DNA of 19,783 nucleotides. Origin: UBA4658 sp002405485 (GTDB taxonomy: Bacteria > Planctomycetota > Phycisphaerae > Phycisphaerales > UBA1924). The DNA is taken from NCBI GenBank assembly GCA_036823255.1, contig DAISGC010000072.1, forward strand, positions 1 to 19,783, read 5' to 3'. Position 1 is the stretch's first letter; the number at the start of each line of letters is the position of its first letter. Under the pieces are notes generated by a model that saw nothing but the letters and a program-made list of their open reading frames with translations, did not search any database and was not told the origin of the DNA. The position numbers were made by a program, and so were the translations under genes. Below, piece after piece: positions 7,123 to 14,560 of the stretch.

Positions 7123-8016
7123 ATGCGACGACAGATGACCCGTGCGGCATGGATCGTGGCACACGCCTGCGCGCTCGCCGCGGGTGCGGCGGCACATGGA
7201 CAGTTCATCGGTCCGCTGCCGCCCAAGGGAGAGCCCGAACCGGCGCCCGGGAGCGGCGGCACGCCGATGCCCAGCGAGCCGCCGCCCAAGGACCTCTCAA
7301 GCGCCGACACCGAGCCCCCCGCGCCGTCGATCGTGGACAAAGACCAGACGGGCGCGCTGCGGGTGCTGGAGCGCGGCGCCGAGGATGAGGCGCTGGCGCG
7401 GTATGCGTTCTCCGCCGAGCGTCTTGGCAAGGTCCAGCGGAGCCTGGCAAACCGCCGATTGGAGATCGATCGATTCGTGATCCAGAAGCTGGACACGGTG
7501 CTGGCGCTGGAGGGGATGCGGGAGCGGGTTCTGAACACGACCGAGTTCGGTCCGCTCTTTGAGGCGCGCGAGCACGTCGCCGCGGTGCGTTTCGAGCGCG
7601 TGCTGGATCGGCTGCAGCGCGACGGCGCCATCTCCGCGCTGCAGCGGGCGCGGCTGGACCAGTCCGTGCGCGAGTATGAGAAAGCTCTGCGCGATCACTT
7701 CGAGGCCCAAACGGGCGGAGACCCGACCCGGCAGGCGGTGCTGAATCTGCGGCAGACCTATCTCGACGCCACGCGCGAGCCGCTGGAGTCGCTCGGGCGG
7801 CTGCTGACCGACGTGCAGCGCGAGGCGGCGACATTGCCGACCGGCCCGGGCGCACCGCTGGACGCCCGTCAGCGCGACGCCCTGATCGCGGCGGCGGGCA
7901 AGGCCGACCCGAACGAGCGGGCCGCGAGCGTGCGCGCGGTGTTCGACACACTCAGCCCCGAGCAGAAGCGCGCGGTGCTGAGCCACGCGCTTGCGCGGCG
8001 TTCGGGGAATCCCTAG
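7123..8016 (+). CDS. Secreted helical protein, probable distant paralogue of the preceding gene
   Basis: A protein of 297 residues. The N-terminus has Arg2, Arg3 and Arg7, a hydrophobic stretch at about 8-24 and Ala-rich cleavage possibilities near 22-26. A Pro/Gly-rich linker (about 30-70) leads into a long charged helical domain ending with LSPEQ at 277-281. The order of elements (signal peptide, a region with repeated ER/R..ID motifs, paired helices, LxPEQ near the end) parallels the gene upstream, though pairwise identity looks low. ATG 7123 has TATCAT five bases upstream; an alternative ATG at 7135 has no better support. The stop is 7 bases from the convergent Rrf2 stop. Function unknown. 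Confidence 0.75.
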   Translation: MRRQMTRAAWIVAHACALAAGAAAHGQFIGPLPPKGEPEPAPGSGGTPMPSEPPPKDLSSADTEPPAPSIVDKDQTGALRVLERGAEDEALARYAFSAERLGKVQRSLANRRLEIDRFVIQKLDTVLALEGMRERVLNTTEFGPLFEAREHVAAVRFERVLDRLQRDGAISALQRARLDQSVREYEKALRDHFEAQTGGDPTRQAVLNLRQTYLDATREPLESLGRLLTDVQREAATLPTGPGAPLDARQRDALIAAAGKADPNERAASVRAVFDTLSPEQKRAVLSHALARRSGNP

Positions 8017-8023
8017 CGAGCGC

Positions 8024-8500
8024 TTAGATCTTGCGAGCCGCGCCGACGGTCGCCGAAACGGTGAGCTTGGCCGTGGTCACCGCGTCGCAGAGCGGCTTGG
8101 ACGACGCGGGCTCGTTGACGAGGTCCTGCAGCGTCACCCCGCCGTAGGAATCGATCACGTTCTTGGCGGCGGCGTCGATGCGCTTGTGCAGCGGGCAGAG
8201 GTTCGGGCCGTGGTTCTCAAGGCCAAGCGGACATGATGTGATGCGATTGACTTCGGCGACGGAGCGGACCACATCCAGCAGGGTGATCTGCTCCGCGGGC
8301 CGGGTGAGCTTGTATCCGCCGCGTACACCCCGGCGACCCTTGATGAGTTCAGCCGCGGCAAGCTGCTGAAGGACTTTGGCAAGATAATGCGGCGGGACTT
8401 TGGTCTTCTCCGCGAGCATGGTGGTCGGAACCAAGGTGTCCGGGCTCAGCGCGAGCCAAGCCATCGCTCGCATGGCATACTCGGTGGTCGTTGAGAACAC
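8024..8500 (-). CDS. Rrf2-family transcriptional regulator
   Basis: A DNA-binding protein of 158 residues. The Rrf2 winged helix covers about 1-80: FSTTTEYAMRAMAWLA at the start, VPPHYLAKVLQQLAAAELI as the recognition part, and the wing RRGVRGGYKL at 56-65. In the cluster-binding region Cys90, Cys102 and His105 sit in the register of IscR Cys92, Cys104 and His107, but the position of the middle ligand is Asn96. One more Cys is at 138. The start is GTG 8500, with AAGGAG (8515..8510) nine bases upstream. It lies 106 bases downstream of the metal-efflux ATPase gene on the same strand. Whether it senses an Fe-S cluster, and what it controls, cannot be told from the sequence. Confidence 0.92.
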   Translation of the reverse strand: MFSTTTEYAMRAMAWLALSPDTLVPTTMLAEKTKVPPHYLAKVLQQLAAAELIKGRRGVRGGYKLTRPAEQITLLDVVRSVAEVNRITSCPLGLENHGPNLCPLHKRIDAAAKNVIDSYGGVTLQDLVNEPASSKPLCDAVTTAKLTVSATVGAARKI

Positions 8501-8548
8501 GCGAAGTTTCTCCTTGAGGGCGCAGAAAGCGGATGGAATTCTCCGCAG

Positions 8549-8573
8549 AGCATACCCGAATTGATCCGTTCAA
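8549..8573 (-). promoter_or_regulatory. Possible -10 and inverted repeat upstream of the Rrf2 gene
   Basis: On the minus strand TATGCT (8554..8549) could be a -10 element. Just upstream, TTGA-N5-TCAA (8561-8573) is a short inverted repeat placed where an autoregulator could bind. Arms are only 4 bases, so support is weak. Confidence 0.25.
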
Positions 8574-8606
8574 GGCCGTTTTTTCAGCGTCCGCACCAGA
8601 ATCCGC

Positions 8607-10673
8607 TCAGGGGGACGGCGTGCTGGCGGCATAAAGCGGCGGATTTGGATGATTTTGGGTTGGTGAGGCGGTCTCGGCCCGCTCCGGACGCGATCGCTGC
8701 AGGGGGCGGATGGACCGGCGCGGGGCGGGGTAGACGAGCAGGAAGAGTGACGCCAGCACGACGAGCATGGTGCCACCCTCGTGGCCCAGCACCCCAAGCC
8801 AGAGCGGAAGGGGCGTGCCGATGCGTGAGCCGACGAGCGTGCTGATGGCCATGATGGCGATCGCCGCGAGCGCGAAGGAGAGATTGAGCAGGATGGTTCG
8901 GCGAGCGCGGCGGGCGAGCCCGACCGCCCAGGGGACGACGGCGAGATCGTCCGCAAGCAGGACGATGTCGGCGGACTCGAGCGCTGCGTCGGACCCGATG
9001 GAGCCGATGGCGATGGAGACGTCGGCGGCGGCGAGAGCGGGGGCATCATTGACGCCGTCACCGATGACCCCCGCGCCGGACTTGAGATCGCGAGCCCGGA
9101 CGACGGCCTTGATCTCGCGGATGGCGTCGACCTTGTCCTGGGGGAGCAGTTCGGCGCGGAACTCATCGAGGCGCAGTGATTCGGCGACGGCCTGGGCGGT
9201 TGCGCGGTTGTCGCCGGTGAGCATGACCACGGGGCGAACGCCCAGGGCGTGCAGATCGGCGACGAGGTCGCTGGCGCCTGGGCGGACGGTGTCAGAGAGG
9301 ATGACGACGCCGGCCTGCTCATCGTGCGCGAGCACGGTGCCGATGCGTCCGCTCTGTTGCACGCCCTGGAGAACGGCACGGACCTGCGCCCGCAGGCAGA
9401 CGGGGATGAGCTCCTCGACGAAGATGTAGGTGCCCAGCCGTGCGGGCTTGCCGTCGAACTCGGCGGCGACGCCTCGGCCGACGACAAACCGAGGGGAGAC
9501 GGCGGCGGGCAGGCAGACGCCCTTGGCGGCGGCGGCATCGCGGATCGCGGCGGCGATGGGGTGGGTGGAGTCCTGTTCAAGTGCGGCGGCGACGGCCAGG
9601 AGCCGATCGGCGTCGGACCATGCGATCGGGTGGATCTCCTGCACGCGCATCTTGCCGACGGTGAGGGTGCCGGTTTTGTCGAACGCGACGCCTCCAAGGC
9701 GCGCGAGGCGTTCGATGCTCTGGCCGCCCTTGAACAGGACGCCGGCGCGTGCGCCGCGGGTGATGGCGGCGAGTGTGGCCGTCGGGGTGGCGATGATGAC
9801 GGCGCAGGGAGAGGCGACGATGAGCAGGGTGATGGCGGTGTAGAGCGAGCGATCCCAGGGATCACCCAGCACGAGCCACCAGATGAGGAGCACCGCGACG
9901 GAGACGCCGAGCACGCCGAGGGCGTAAGGCTGGCTGAACCTGTCGATGATGCGCTGCACGGGCTCGCGCTGCTGCTGAGCCAGCAGGACGAGGTTGAGCA
10001 CGCGCTGCAGACTCGATTCGGTGGACGGCCGAAGCACACGGGCGACGATCGGATCGCCGATGTTGATGGTGCCGGCGAAGATCTCGTCGTCGGACTCGAC
10101 GGATCTGGGCATGCTCTCGCCGGTGAGGTTGGCCTGGTTGATGCTGCTGCATCCCTCGACGACGACGGCGTCGGCGGGGACGCTCTCGCCGGGCAGGATC
10201 TTGATGGTGTCGCCCCGGGACAACTGCTCCGGCGCCACGGCGCGGAACGCGCCATCGGGATCGCGCCGCAGCGCGCTGGTGGGCATGAGCTTGTGCAGGG
10301 CCTCGACGGCTCGGGTGGTGCGTGCGGCGGCGAGATCCTCCAGCGCGCCGGCGAGCACGAACAGGAAGAGCAGCAGCGCCCCCTCGCCGGGATGGCCCAT
10401 CCACCCGGCCAAGGCGGCGCCGACGGCCATGAGCACGTCGATGTCAAAGCGTCGGGCGCTGAGCGAATCCCAGGCGGCCCGGAGACCATGGATCATGCCG
10501 ACGGCCAGAGCGCACCAATACAGGGCGGACGCCGCGGAATCAAGAGACCGCCAGCCGAAGACAAGCCCAAGGACCAGCAGAACCGCGACGATTGCGCAGG
10601 AGAACAGCTCTCCCCGGGCTGTAAAGAGGAACCAGGGCGTGCGGTTTGGGACTTGGTCCCCCATGGTGGGCAT
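8607..10673 (-). CDS. P1B-4-type heavy-metal efflux ATPase
   Basis: A membrane pump of 688 residues that should use ATP to export a transition metal. All catalytic motifs are present: TGES 184-187 (actuator), DKTGT with phosphorylated Asp332, His371-Pro372 (nucleotide domain), TGDN 486-489 and GDGVNDAP 538-545. The metal-site signatures are Ser-Pro-Cys at 288-290 and HEGGT at 631-635, which define the P1B-4 (CoaT/CtpD/PfeT-like) group associated with cobalt, iron(II) or zinc; the exact metal is not readable. There is no N-terminal metal-binding domain with CxxC, as is usual for this group. The Pro/Arg-rich C-terminal tail (about 650-688) looks disordered. The start is ATG 10673 (alternative 10664), without a clear SD. 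The Rrf2 gene lies downstream on the same strand. Confidence 0.93.
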   Translation of the reverse strand: MPTMGDQVPNRTPWFLFTARGELFSCAIVAVLLVLGLVFGWRSLDSAASALYWCALAVGMIHGLRAAWDSLSARRFDIDVLMAVGAALAGWMGHPGEGALLLFLFVLAGALEDLAAARTTRAVEALHKLMPTSALRRDPDGAFRAVAPEQLSRGDTIKILPGESVPADAVVVEGCSSINQANLTGESMPRSVESDDEIFAGTINIGDPIVARVLRPSTESSLQRVLNLVLLAQQQREPVQRIIDRFSQPYALGVLGVSVAVLLIWWLVLGDPWDRSLYTAITLLIVASPCAVIIATPTATLAAITRGARAGVLFKGGQSIERLARLGGVAFDKTGTLTVGKMRVQEIHPIAWSDADRLLAVAAALEQDSTHPIAAAIRDAAAAKGVCLPAAVSPRFVVGRGVAAEFDGKPARLGTYIFVEELIPVCLRAQVRAVLQGVQQSGRIGTVLAHDEQAGVVILSDTVRPGASDLVADLHALGVRPVVMLTGDNRATAQAVAESLRLDEFRAELLPQDKVDAIREIKAVVRARDLKSGAGVIGDGVNDAPALAAADVSIAIGSIGSDAALESADIVLLADDLAVVPWAVGLARRARRTILLNLSFALAAIAIMAISTLVGSRIGTPLPLWLGVLGHEGGTMLVVLASLFLLVYPAPRRSIRPLQRSRPERAETASPTQNHPNPPLYAASTPSP

Positions 10674-10765
10674 GAAGAGGCCGATCTTGAGAAGCGTAGG
10701 GGCTTGGCGGCGGGACCCTGTTCACAGTGCCGTGGACGAATCCGGGGTGTTCCTCAGGTGTTTCC

Positions 10766-10794
10766 TTGACATATCGGACGAGATTGCCGATGAT
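10766..10794 (+). promoter_or_regulatory. Sigma70-type promoter candidate for the LuxR-sigma-anti-sigma cassette
   Basis: TTGACA (10766-10771), a 17-base spacer and GATGAT (10789-10794): a perfect -35 and four-of-six -10 at ideal spacing. It lies in the 255-base divergent region between the ATPase gene and the regulator. Transcription would start near 10801, giving a leader of roughly 130 bases. No other gene or structure is evident in this gap. Confidence 0.5.
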
Positions 10795-10928
10795 TACAGC
10801 AGAACGTCGACTTTGTCGCCACGGTTGCGACTGGGTACGACGAACACTCCAGCGTGCCCGGCGGCGGCGCGAGTCGCTGCCAGCCGAGCACCGAAGCTCC
10901 AAGGGCTGCAGCTTTGGGAAACTCACAT

Positions 10929-11579
10929 GTGTTGCCATCGGGCGATCTGTCGCAAGTTGTGACCGACAGCGGGGCGGGCGTACTGATTCTGGACGTTCAG
11001 GGCCGAGTTCTGTCCATCAACGACATGGCGGCGCGGATCTTTGCGCGTCGGTCGGCTGGCGAGGCGGTCGGGCTTCGGCTGAGCGACATCATGCCGTCGG
11101 CGGCCGCGGGCGAGCGCCTGGAAATCGTTCGTCAGGTGCTGTCGTCTGGGCTGGCGATGATGGTCCGAGATCTGTGGAGCGGGTATGCGCTGCGGTGCAC
11201 GATTCGACGGCTGGAGAGCTGGGCGGATTCGGCGCAGCCGGTGGCGATGATCGTGTGCGCTCCGGAGGGCGGGTTGATCGACGACCCCACGCAGGCCGGC
11301 GCCCGCATGATCGAGCCCAAGCACGTGGACCTTGGTCCGCTGTCGGATCTGACGGCGAGCGAGCTGAAGGTCCTGGCGCTGATCGGCGAAGGGCTGAGCA
11401 ATGCCGAGATCGCGGCTCGTCTGCACCGGGCGGTGAAGACGGTGGAGAGCCACCGGGCCGCCCTGACGGACAAAACCGGAACATCCAGCCGGGTTCAACT
11501 CGGGTTGATGGCCAGGCGGGCTGGGCTGCTTCGGCGGGTCGGGCTGCACGAGAGCGCGTCGGCCCCGGTGGCCAACTGA
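10929..11579 (+). CDS. PAS-domain LuxR-type transcriptional regulator
   Basis: About 216 residues from GTG 10929. The N-terminal half (about 5-110) has a PAS-like pattern: VVTDSGAGVLILDVQGRVLSIN at the start, GLRLSDIMP, then SGYALRCTIRRL. The C-terminal part (138-200) is a classic LuxR/GerE helix-turn-helix: LTASELKVLALIGEGLSNAEIAARL, then KTVESHRAALTDKTGTSSRVQL. There is no receiver domain, so activity would be controlled through the PAS part, with the ligand or partner unknown. The start is uncertain: GTG 10854, TTG 10914 and TTG 10932 share the frame, and no strong SD decides. An ECF sigma gene follows after 66 bases, suggesting one regulatory unit. Confidence 0.88.
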   Translation: MLPSGDLSQVVTDSGAGVLILDVQGRVLSINDMAARIFARRSAGEAVGLRLSDIMPSAAAGERLEIVRQVLSSGLAMMVRDLWSGYALRCTIRRLESWADSAQPVAMIVCAPEGGLIDDPTQAGARMIEPKHVDLGPLSDLTASELKVLALIGEGLSNAEIAARLHRAVKTVESHRAALTDKTGTSSRVQLGLMARRAGLLRRVGLHESASAPVAN

Positions 11580-11645
11580 CCGAACCGCGAGCGGATTCTG
11601 TGCTGCCGCAAGATCTGGGCGGAGTTGCGACATGCGCTTACGAGC

Positions 11646-12299
11646 ATGAGTTCAGCGGCGGGCCGGATGCACCCCACCCCCCCCGCGCGAGCGACGGAGT
11701 CTGTGGACGCCGTCGGCGGGCGCGAATCGTCCAGGGCGCTTGCCCCGGCGGACTTTGCGCGCCTGTATCAGGAGCATCGGGGCGTGCTCTGGTGCGCCGC
11801 GGTGGGTGTGCTTGGGGATCGGACGCTGGCCCAGGACGTCGTGCAGCAGGCGGCGGTCGTGGGGCTGGAGCGGCTGGGCTCATTTGCACCGGAGACGTCG
11901 TTCGTGGCGTGGATGGTCCAGATCGTCCGGAATCTCGCGATGAACGAGGCGCGCAAGCGCGCCCGCCGCGCCACGACGCCCACCGACGCGCTCGTCCTGG
12001 ACGCCACCGAAACGGCAAGAAGGACCCCGCACGAGGCTCAGCCGGCGGTGGACGGCCGCGGGCAACCGACGGGGATCGCGGACTTCGACGACGAACTGCT
12101 GAAGGCGCTTCGGACGCTGGATGAGACGGCGCGGGGCTGCCTGCTCATGCGGGTGGTCCTGGATCTTCCGTATCGCCAGATCGCCCTGGCGCTGGACATC
12201 CCCGAGGGGACGGCGGCAAGTCATGTGCATCGAGCTCGCTCGGCGCTGCGCGATGCCCTTCGGGGCGGACGGAACGACTCTCAGTGGAGGCCCGCATGA
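11646..12299 (+). CDS. ECF-type RNA polymerase sigma factor
   Basis: A protein of 217 residues. Region 2 spans about 37-108, with FARLYQEHRGVLWCAA, the DVVQQAAVVGLERL segment and FVAWMVQIVRNLAMNEARKRARR (core binding and -10 recognition). A variable linker at 109-145 follows. Region 4 spans 150-206, with LDETARGCLLMRVVLDLPYRQIALALDIPEGTAASHVHRARSAL (the -35 helix-turn-helix). No region 1.1 or 3 is present, as in ECF factors. I use ATG 11646; a TTG at 11625 would add 7 residues. The stop overlaps the start of the next gene as ATGA, so this sigma factor and its probable anti-sigma partner are translationally coupled. Confidence 0.93.
   Translation: MSSAAGRMHPTPPARATESVDAVGGRESSRALAPADFARLYQEHRGVLWCAAVGVLGDRTLAQDVVQQAAVVGLERLGSFAPETSFVAWMVQIVRNLAMNEARKRARRATTPTDALVLDATETARRTPHEAQPAVDGRGQPTGIADFDDELLKALRTLDETARGCLLMRVVLDLPYRQIALALDIPEGTAASHVHRARSALRDALRGGRNDSQWRPA
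12286..12290 (+). promoter_or_regulatory. Shine-Dalgarno GGAGG inside the sigma gene, for the anti-sigma start
   Basis: GGAGG lies 5 bases before ATG 12296, within the last codons of the sigma gene. It favours ATG 12296 over the in-frame GTG at 12284. Confidence 0.6.
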
Positions 12300-13072
12300 G
12301 CGGCGACATGGCAACCAAGGCGCATGACGGCGGGTCGCCGGAACGCGGCGAGGCGTCGGCGATGATCGACGCGTATCTCGATGGCACGATGACGCCCGCC
12401 GACCGCGCGACCTTCGAGCGTTCGGCCTCCCTGGATCCCCGGCTCAAGGACGAGCTGGACCTTCAAGCCCGGATCGACGAGCGGCTTCGGGCGCTCATGA
12501 GCGTGCCGGAGGCGTCGCCGGACGAGGTGCACATCGGGTCCGGCTCCGCGGGGCCGATCGATCTCAAGATGGCGCGGCGTCGGCGGCTGGTTCCCGGGTG
12601 GGTGCGAGTGGCGGCGGCCCTGGCGCTGTGCGGAGCGGGCATCTGGCTGTTCACGGCCGGGCCGCTCAAGCTGATCACGCCGGAATCGGCCGTGGCGGCG
12701 GACGTGGTGCTGTCGCGGTTCGAGAAGTCGGGGTTCGAGCCGCTGTGGGCGTGCGAGACGGACGAGCAGTTTGTCTCCTACACGCGTGAGAAGCTCGGGG
12801 TGGCGTTCGTCGTCAAGCCTCAGCCGAACCTGCAACTCGTCGGCTGGTCGTACGCCGACGGGGTGCTTGGGGACTCTGCGCCGGTGCTGCTGGCCCGCCA
12901 TGAGGGGCAGCCGATCATGGTGGTGATGGATCGGGCGCGGAACGACCACCGCGTGCGGGTGGCGGAGCAGAGCGGGCTCAAGGTGCATCGGGCGGAGCTT
13001 GGCCGGGTGGTGCTCTATGAGATCTCGCCGTCGTGTGCGCCGGTGGTGGTGAACAACCTGATTGCGAAGTGA
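12296..13072 (+). CDS. Membrane-anchored anti-sigma factor (probable)
   Basis: A protein of 258 residues. The cytoplasmic N-terminus resembles anti-sigma domains: DAYLDGTMTPADRATFE at 25-41, then SLDPRLKDELDLQARIDERLRAL, both predicted helical. A single membrane segment is at about 102-121 after an RRRR stop-transfer cluster (94-97). The outer domain of about 135 residues includes FVVKPQPNLQLVGWSYADG and VLYEISPSCAPVVV, not recognised. The zinc-binding HxxxCxxC motif of many anti-sigma factors is absent: the N-terminal 100 residues hold no Cys. Its four-base ATGA overlap with the sigma gene is the strongest functional argument. It converges on a glycosyltransferase gene 39 bases away. Confidence 0.82.
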   Translation: MSGDMATKAHDGGSPERGEASAMIDAYLDGTMTPADRATFERSASLDPRLKDELDLQARIDERLRALMSVPEASPDEVHIGSGSAGPIDLKMARRRRLVPGWVRVAAALALCGAGIWLFTAGPLKLITPESAVAADVVLSRFEKSGFEPLWACETDEQFVSYTREKLGVAFVVKPQPNLQLVGWSYADGVLGDSAPVLLARHEGQPIMVVMDRARNDHRVRVAEQSGLKVHRAELGRVVLYEISPSCAPVVVNNLIAK

Positions 13073-13111
13073 GGCGGCTCGAACGCGGAGCGGATGGTTC
13101 AGGGTGATGGC

Positions 13112-14425
13112 TCAGGGGTTGGCGCGGCGGCGGTTCAGGACGCGCTCGATGGCATCGGCGGCGGTTTCAGCACCGCTCTCGGCCCTGATTCGATCGCCCA
13201 GATCGCGTGCACGAGCGCGGAGCTCGGCCGTGGTGAGCGCGGCGTCGATGGCCCGTGCGAGCCCGTCGACAGTTCTTCGGCGATGGCGGACCTCGACGGC
13301 AACGCCCAGAGCCCGGGCGCGGAAGACGTTGTCGAACTCGTCGTTGGCAAAGGGCAGGATCACGCTGGGAACCCCGGCCCGCATGGCGGCGGCGGCGGTG
13401 CCGATGCCCGCGTGATGGACGATGGCGGCGGCCCTTGGCATGACGGCGGAATAGGCGGCGTAGGGCGTGGCGCGGATGCCCTCGGGCCAGGCGGCGTCGA
13501 TGGGCTCCCCGGTGAGCAGCAGGGCGCGGCGGCCGAGCCGGGCGCAGGCTCGGGCGGCCAGGTCGTAGGTGCTCCGGCCATGGTGCGAGACGCTGGAGCC
13601 GAGGGTGACGAGCACCGGGGGCTGGCCGTCGTCCATCCAGCGTTCGAGCTCGCGCTGCTGATCGAGCTGCGCGGCGGAGGTGGGCGGGCGATCCCAGAAG
13701 CAGAAGCCACAGATGTGCCCGGCGGCGGGATCATCCGCACGAGCGGGGCGGAAGTGGGGGGACCAGAGTCCGAGCGCGGGGGTGGCGGCGAGGGGATCCG
13801 AGATCCGCTCGTTTGGGCGCAGACCGTCGCCGCCGCGGGCGATGCGGACGAACGCGCGATGGATGGGCGGGGCGCCGACGGATCGGCGTTTGGCGTTGAG
13901 CGGGCGATCGAACATCCATCGGCCGAGCGGGCGCATGGCGTGGCGCAGGATCGTGTGCACGAACCCCGGCGCATCGGGAAGCGGAAGGGTCGGCATGATG
14001 ATGCGTTCGTGGGACGAGAGCCAGAAGAGCGGGGCGAGGACGCCCAGGATGAGCGGGATTCCCAGCCGCTCGCACGCGGCGGCGGAGCCGAAGCAGATGT
14101 GGTGGGCGATGACGGCTTCGGGCCGAAGGGTCTGCCACGCGTCCTGGACGGCCTGGACCTGCTGCATGAAGGTGCCCATGAGCAGCTCGTCAAAGACGTA
14201 GGAGACTGATCGCGAGGGCGTGACGAGGTCGGCGTTGCGGACCATTCGCAGGTACTCGTCGCGCGAGCCGACGGGCCAGAAGCCGACGCCGGCGGCGAGG
14301 ATGCGCTCCTGGAAGTAGGGATTGGCCGCGAGCACGACGTGATGGCCGCGGCGCTTGAGCGCGAGAGCGATGGCGACATATGGATGGATGTCGCCCGCGG
14401 TGCCGATGGAGGTGAGCAGGAGCAT
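13112..14425 (-). CDS. GT-B glycosyltransferase, UGT/MGT (GT1-like) family
   Basis: A protein of 437 residues that should transfer a sugar from a nucleotide donor to a lipid or small-molecule acceptor. The N-terminal MLLLTSIGTAGDIHPYVAIALAL is the typical first Rossmann turn of this family. The middle has AHHICFGSAAACERLGIP. The C-terminal half carries PPVLVTLGSSVSHH (270-282) and the donor-binding block with HHAGIGT at 337-343, followed by GVPSVILPFANDEFDN. This is closest in style to RhlB/MGT-like enzymes acting on hydrophobic acceptors; the true substrate is unknown. The start is ATG 14425, without a clear SD. It is divergent from pdxJ (135-base gap) and convergent with the anti-sigma gene. 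Confidence 0.9.
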   Translation of the reverse strand: MLLLTSIGTAGDIHPYVAIALALKRRGHHVVLAANPYFQERILAAGVGFWPVGSRDEYLRMVRNADLVTPSRSVSYVFDELLMGTFMQQVQAVQDAWQTLRPEAVIAHHICFGSAAACERLGIPLILGVLAPLFWLSSHERIIMPTLPLPDAPGFVHTILRHAMRPLGRWMFDRPLNAKRRSVGAPPIHRAFVRIARGGDGLRPNERISDPLAATPALGLWSPHFRPARADDPAAGHICGFCFWDRPPTSAAQLDQQRELERWMDDGQPPVLVTLGSSVSHHGRSTYDLAARACARLGRRALLLTGEPIDAAWPEGIRATPYAAYSAVMPRAAAIVHHAGIGTAAAAMRAGVPSVILPFANDEFDNVFRARALGVAVEVRHRRRTVDGLARAIDAALTTAELRARARDLGDRIRAESGAETAADAIERVLNRRRANP

Positions 14426-14525
14426 GGCGATTGAGCAAGGCGGCCGGAACGGGCGGGCGCGAGCGTGCGTTGAGCGGGTTCGACTGTACTCTGGCGCGGG
14501 GGCCGAGGTCGGCGCAGCGCGGCTC

Positions 14526-14555
14526 TCGACCCCTGTCGCGCGTCGCCTCTATCCT
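14526..14555 (+). promoter_or_regulatory. Candidate leaderless promoter of pdxJ
   Basis: TCGACC (14526-14531), an 18-base spacer and TATCCT (14550-14555) are followed after 5 bases by the ATG of pdxJ. No SD is present, whereas the next gene in the operon has one. Confidence 0.45.
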
Positions 14556-14560
14556 CCGGC

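Noticed and set aside
9249..10769. A 506-codon plus-strand open frame opposite the P1B ATPase
   Set aside because: Asp/Gly/Ala-rich translation without motifs; the ATPase on the minus strand has every catalytic motif.
10727..12124. A 465-codon plus-strand open frame overlapping the LuxR and sigma genes
   Set aside because: It is an Arg/Gly-rich out-of-frame shadow; the LuxR helix-turn-helix and sigma regions lie in other frames.
13094..14209. A 371-codon plus-strand open frame opposite the glycosyltransferase
   Set aside because: Gly/Ala-rich antisense translation, whereas the minus strand carries the full GT-B signature with HHAGIGT.
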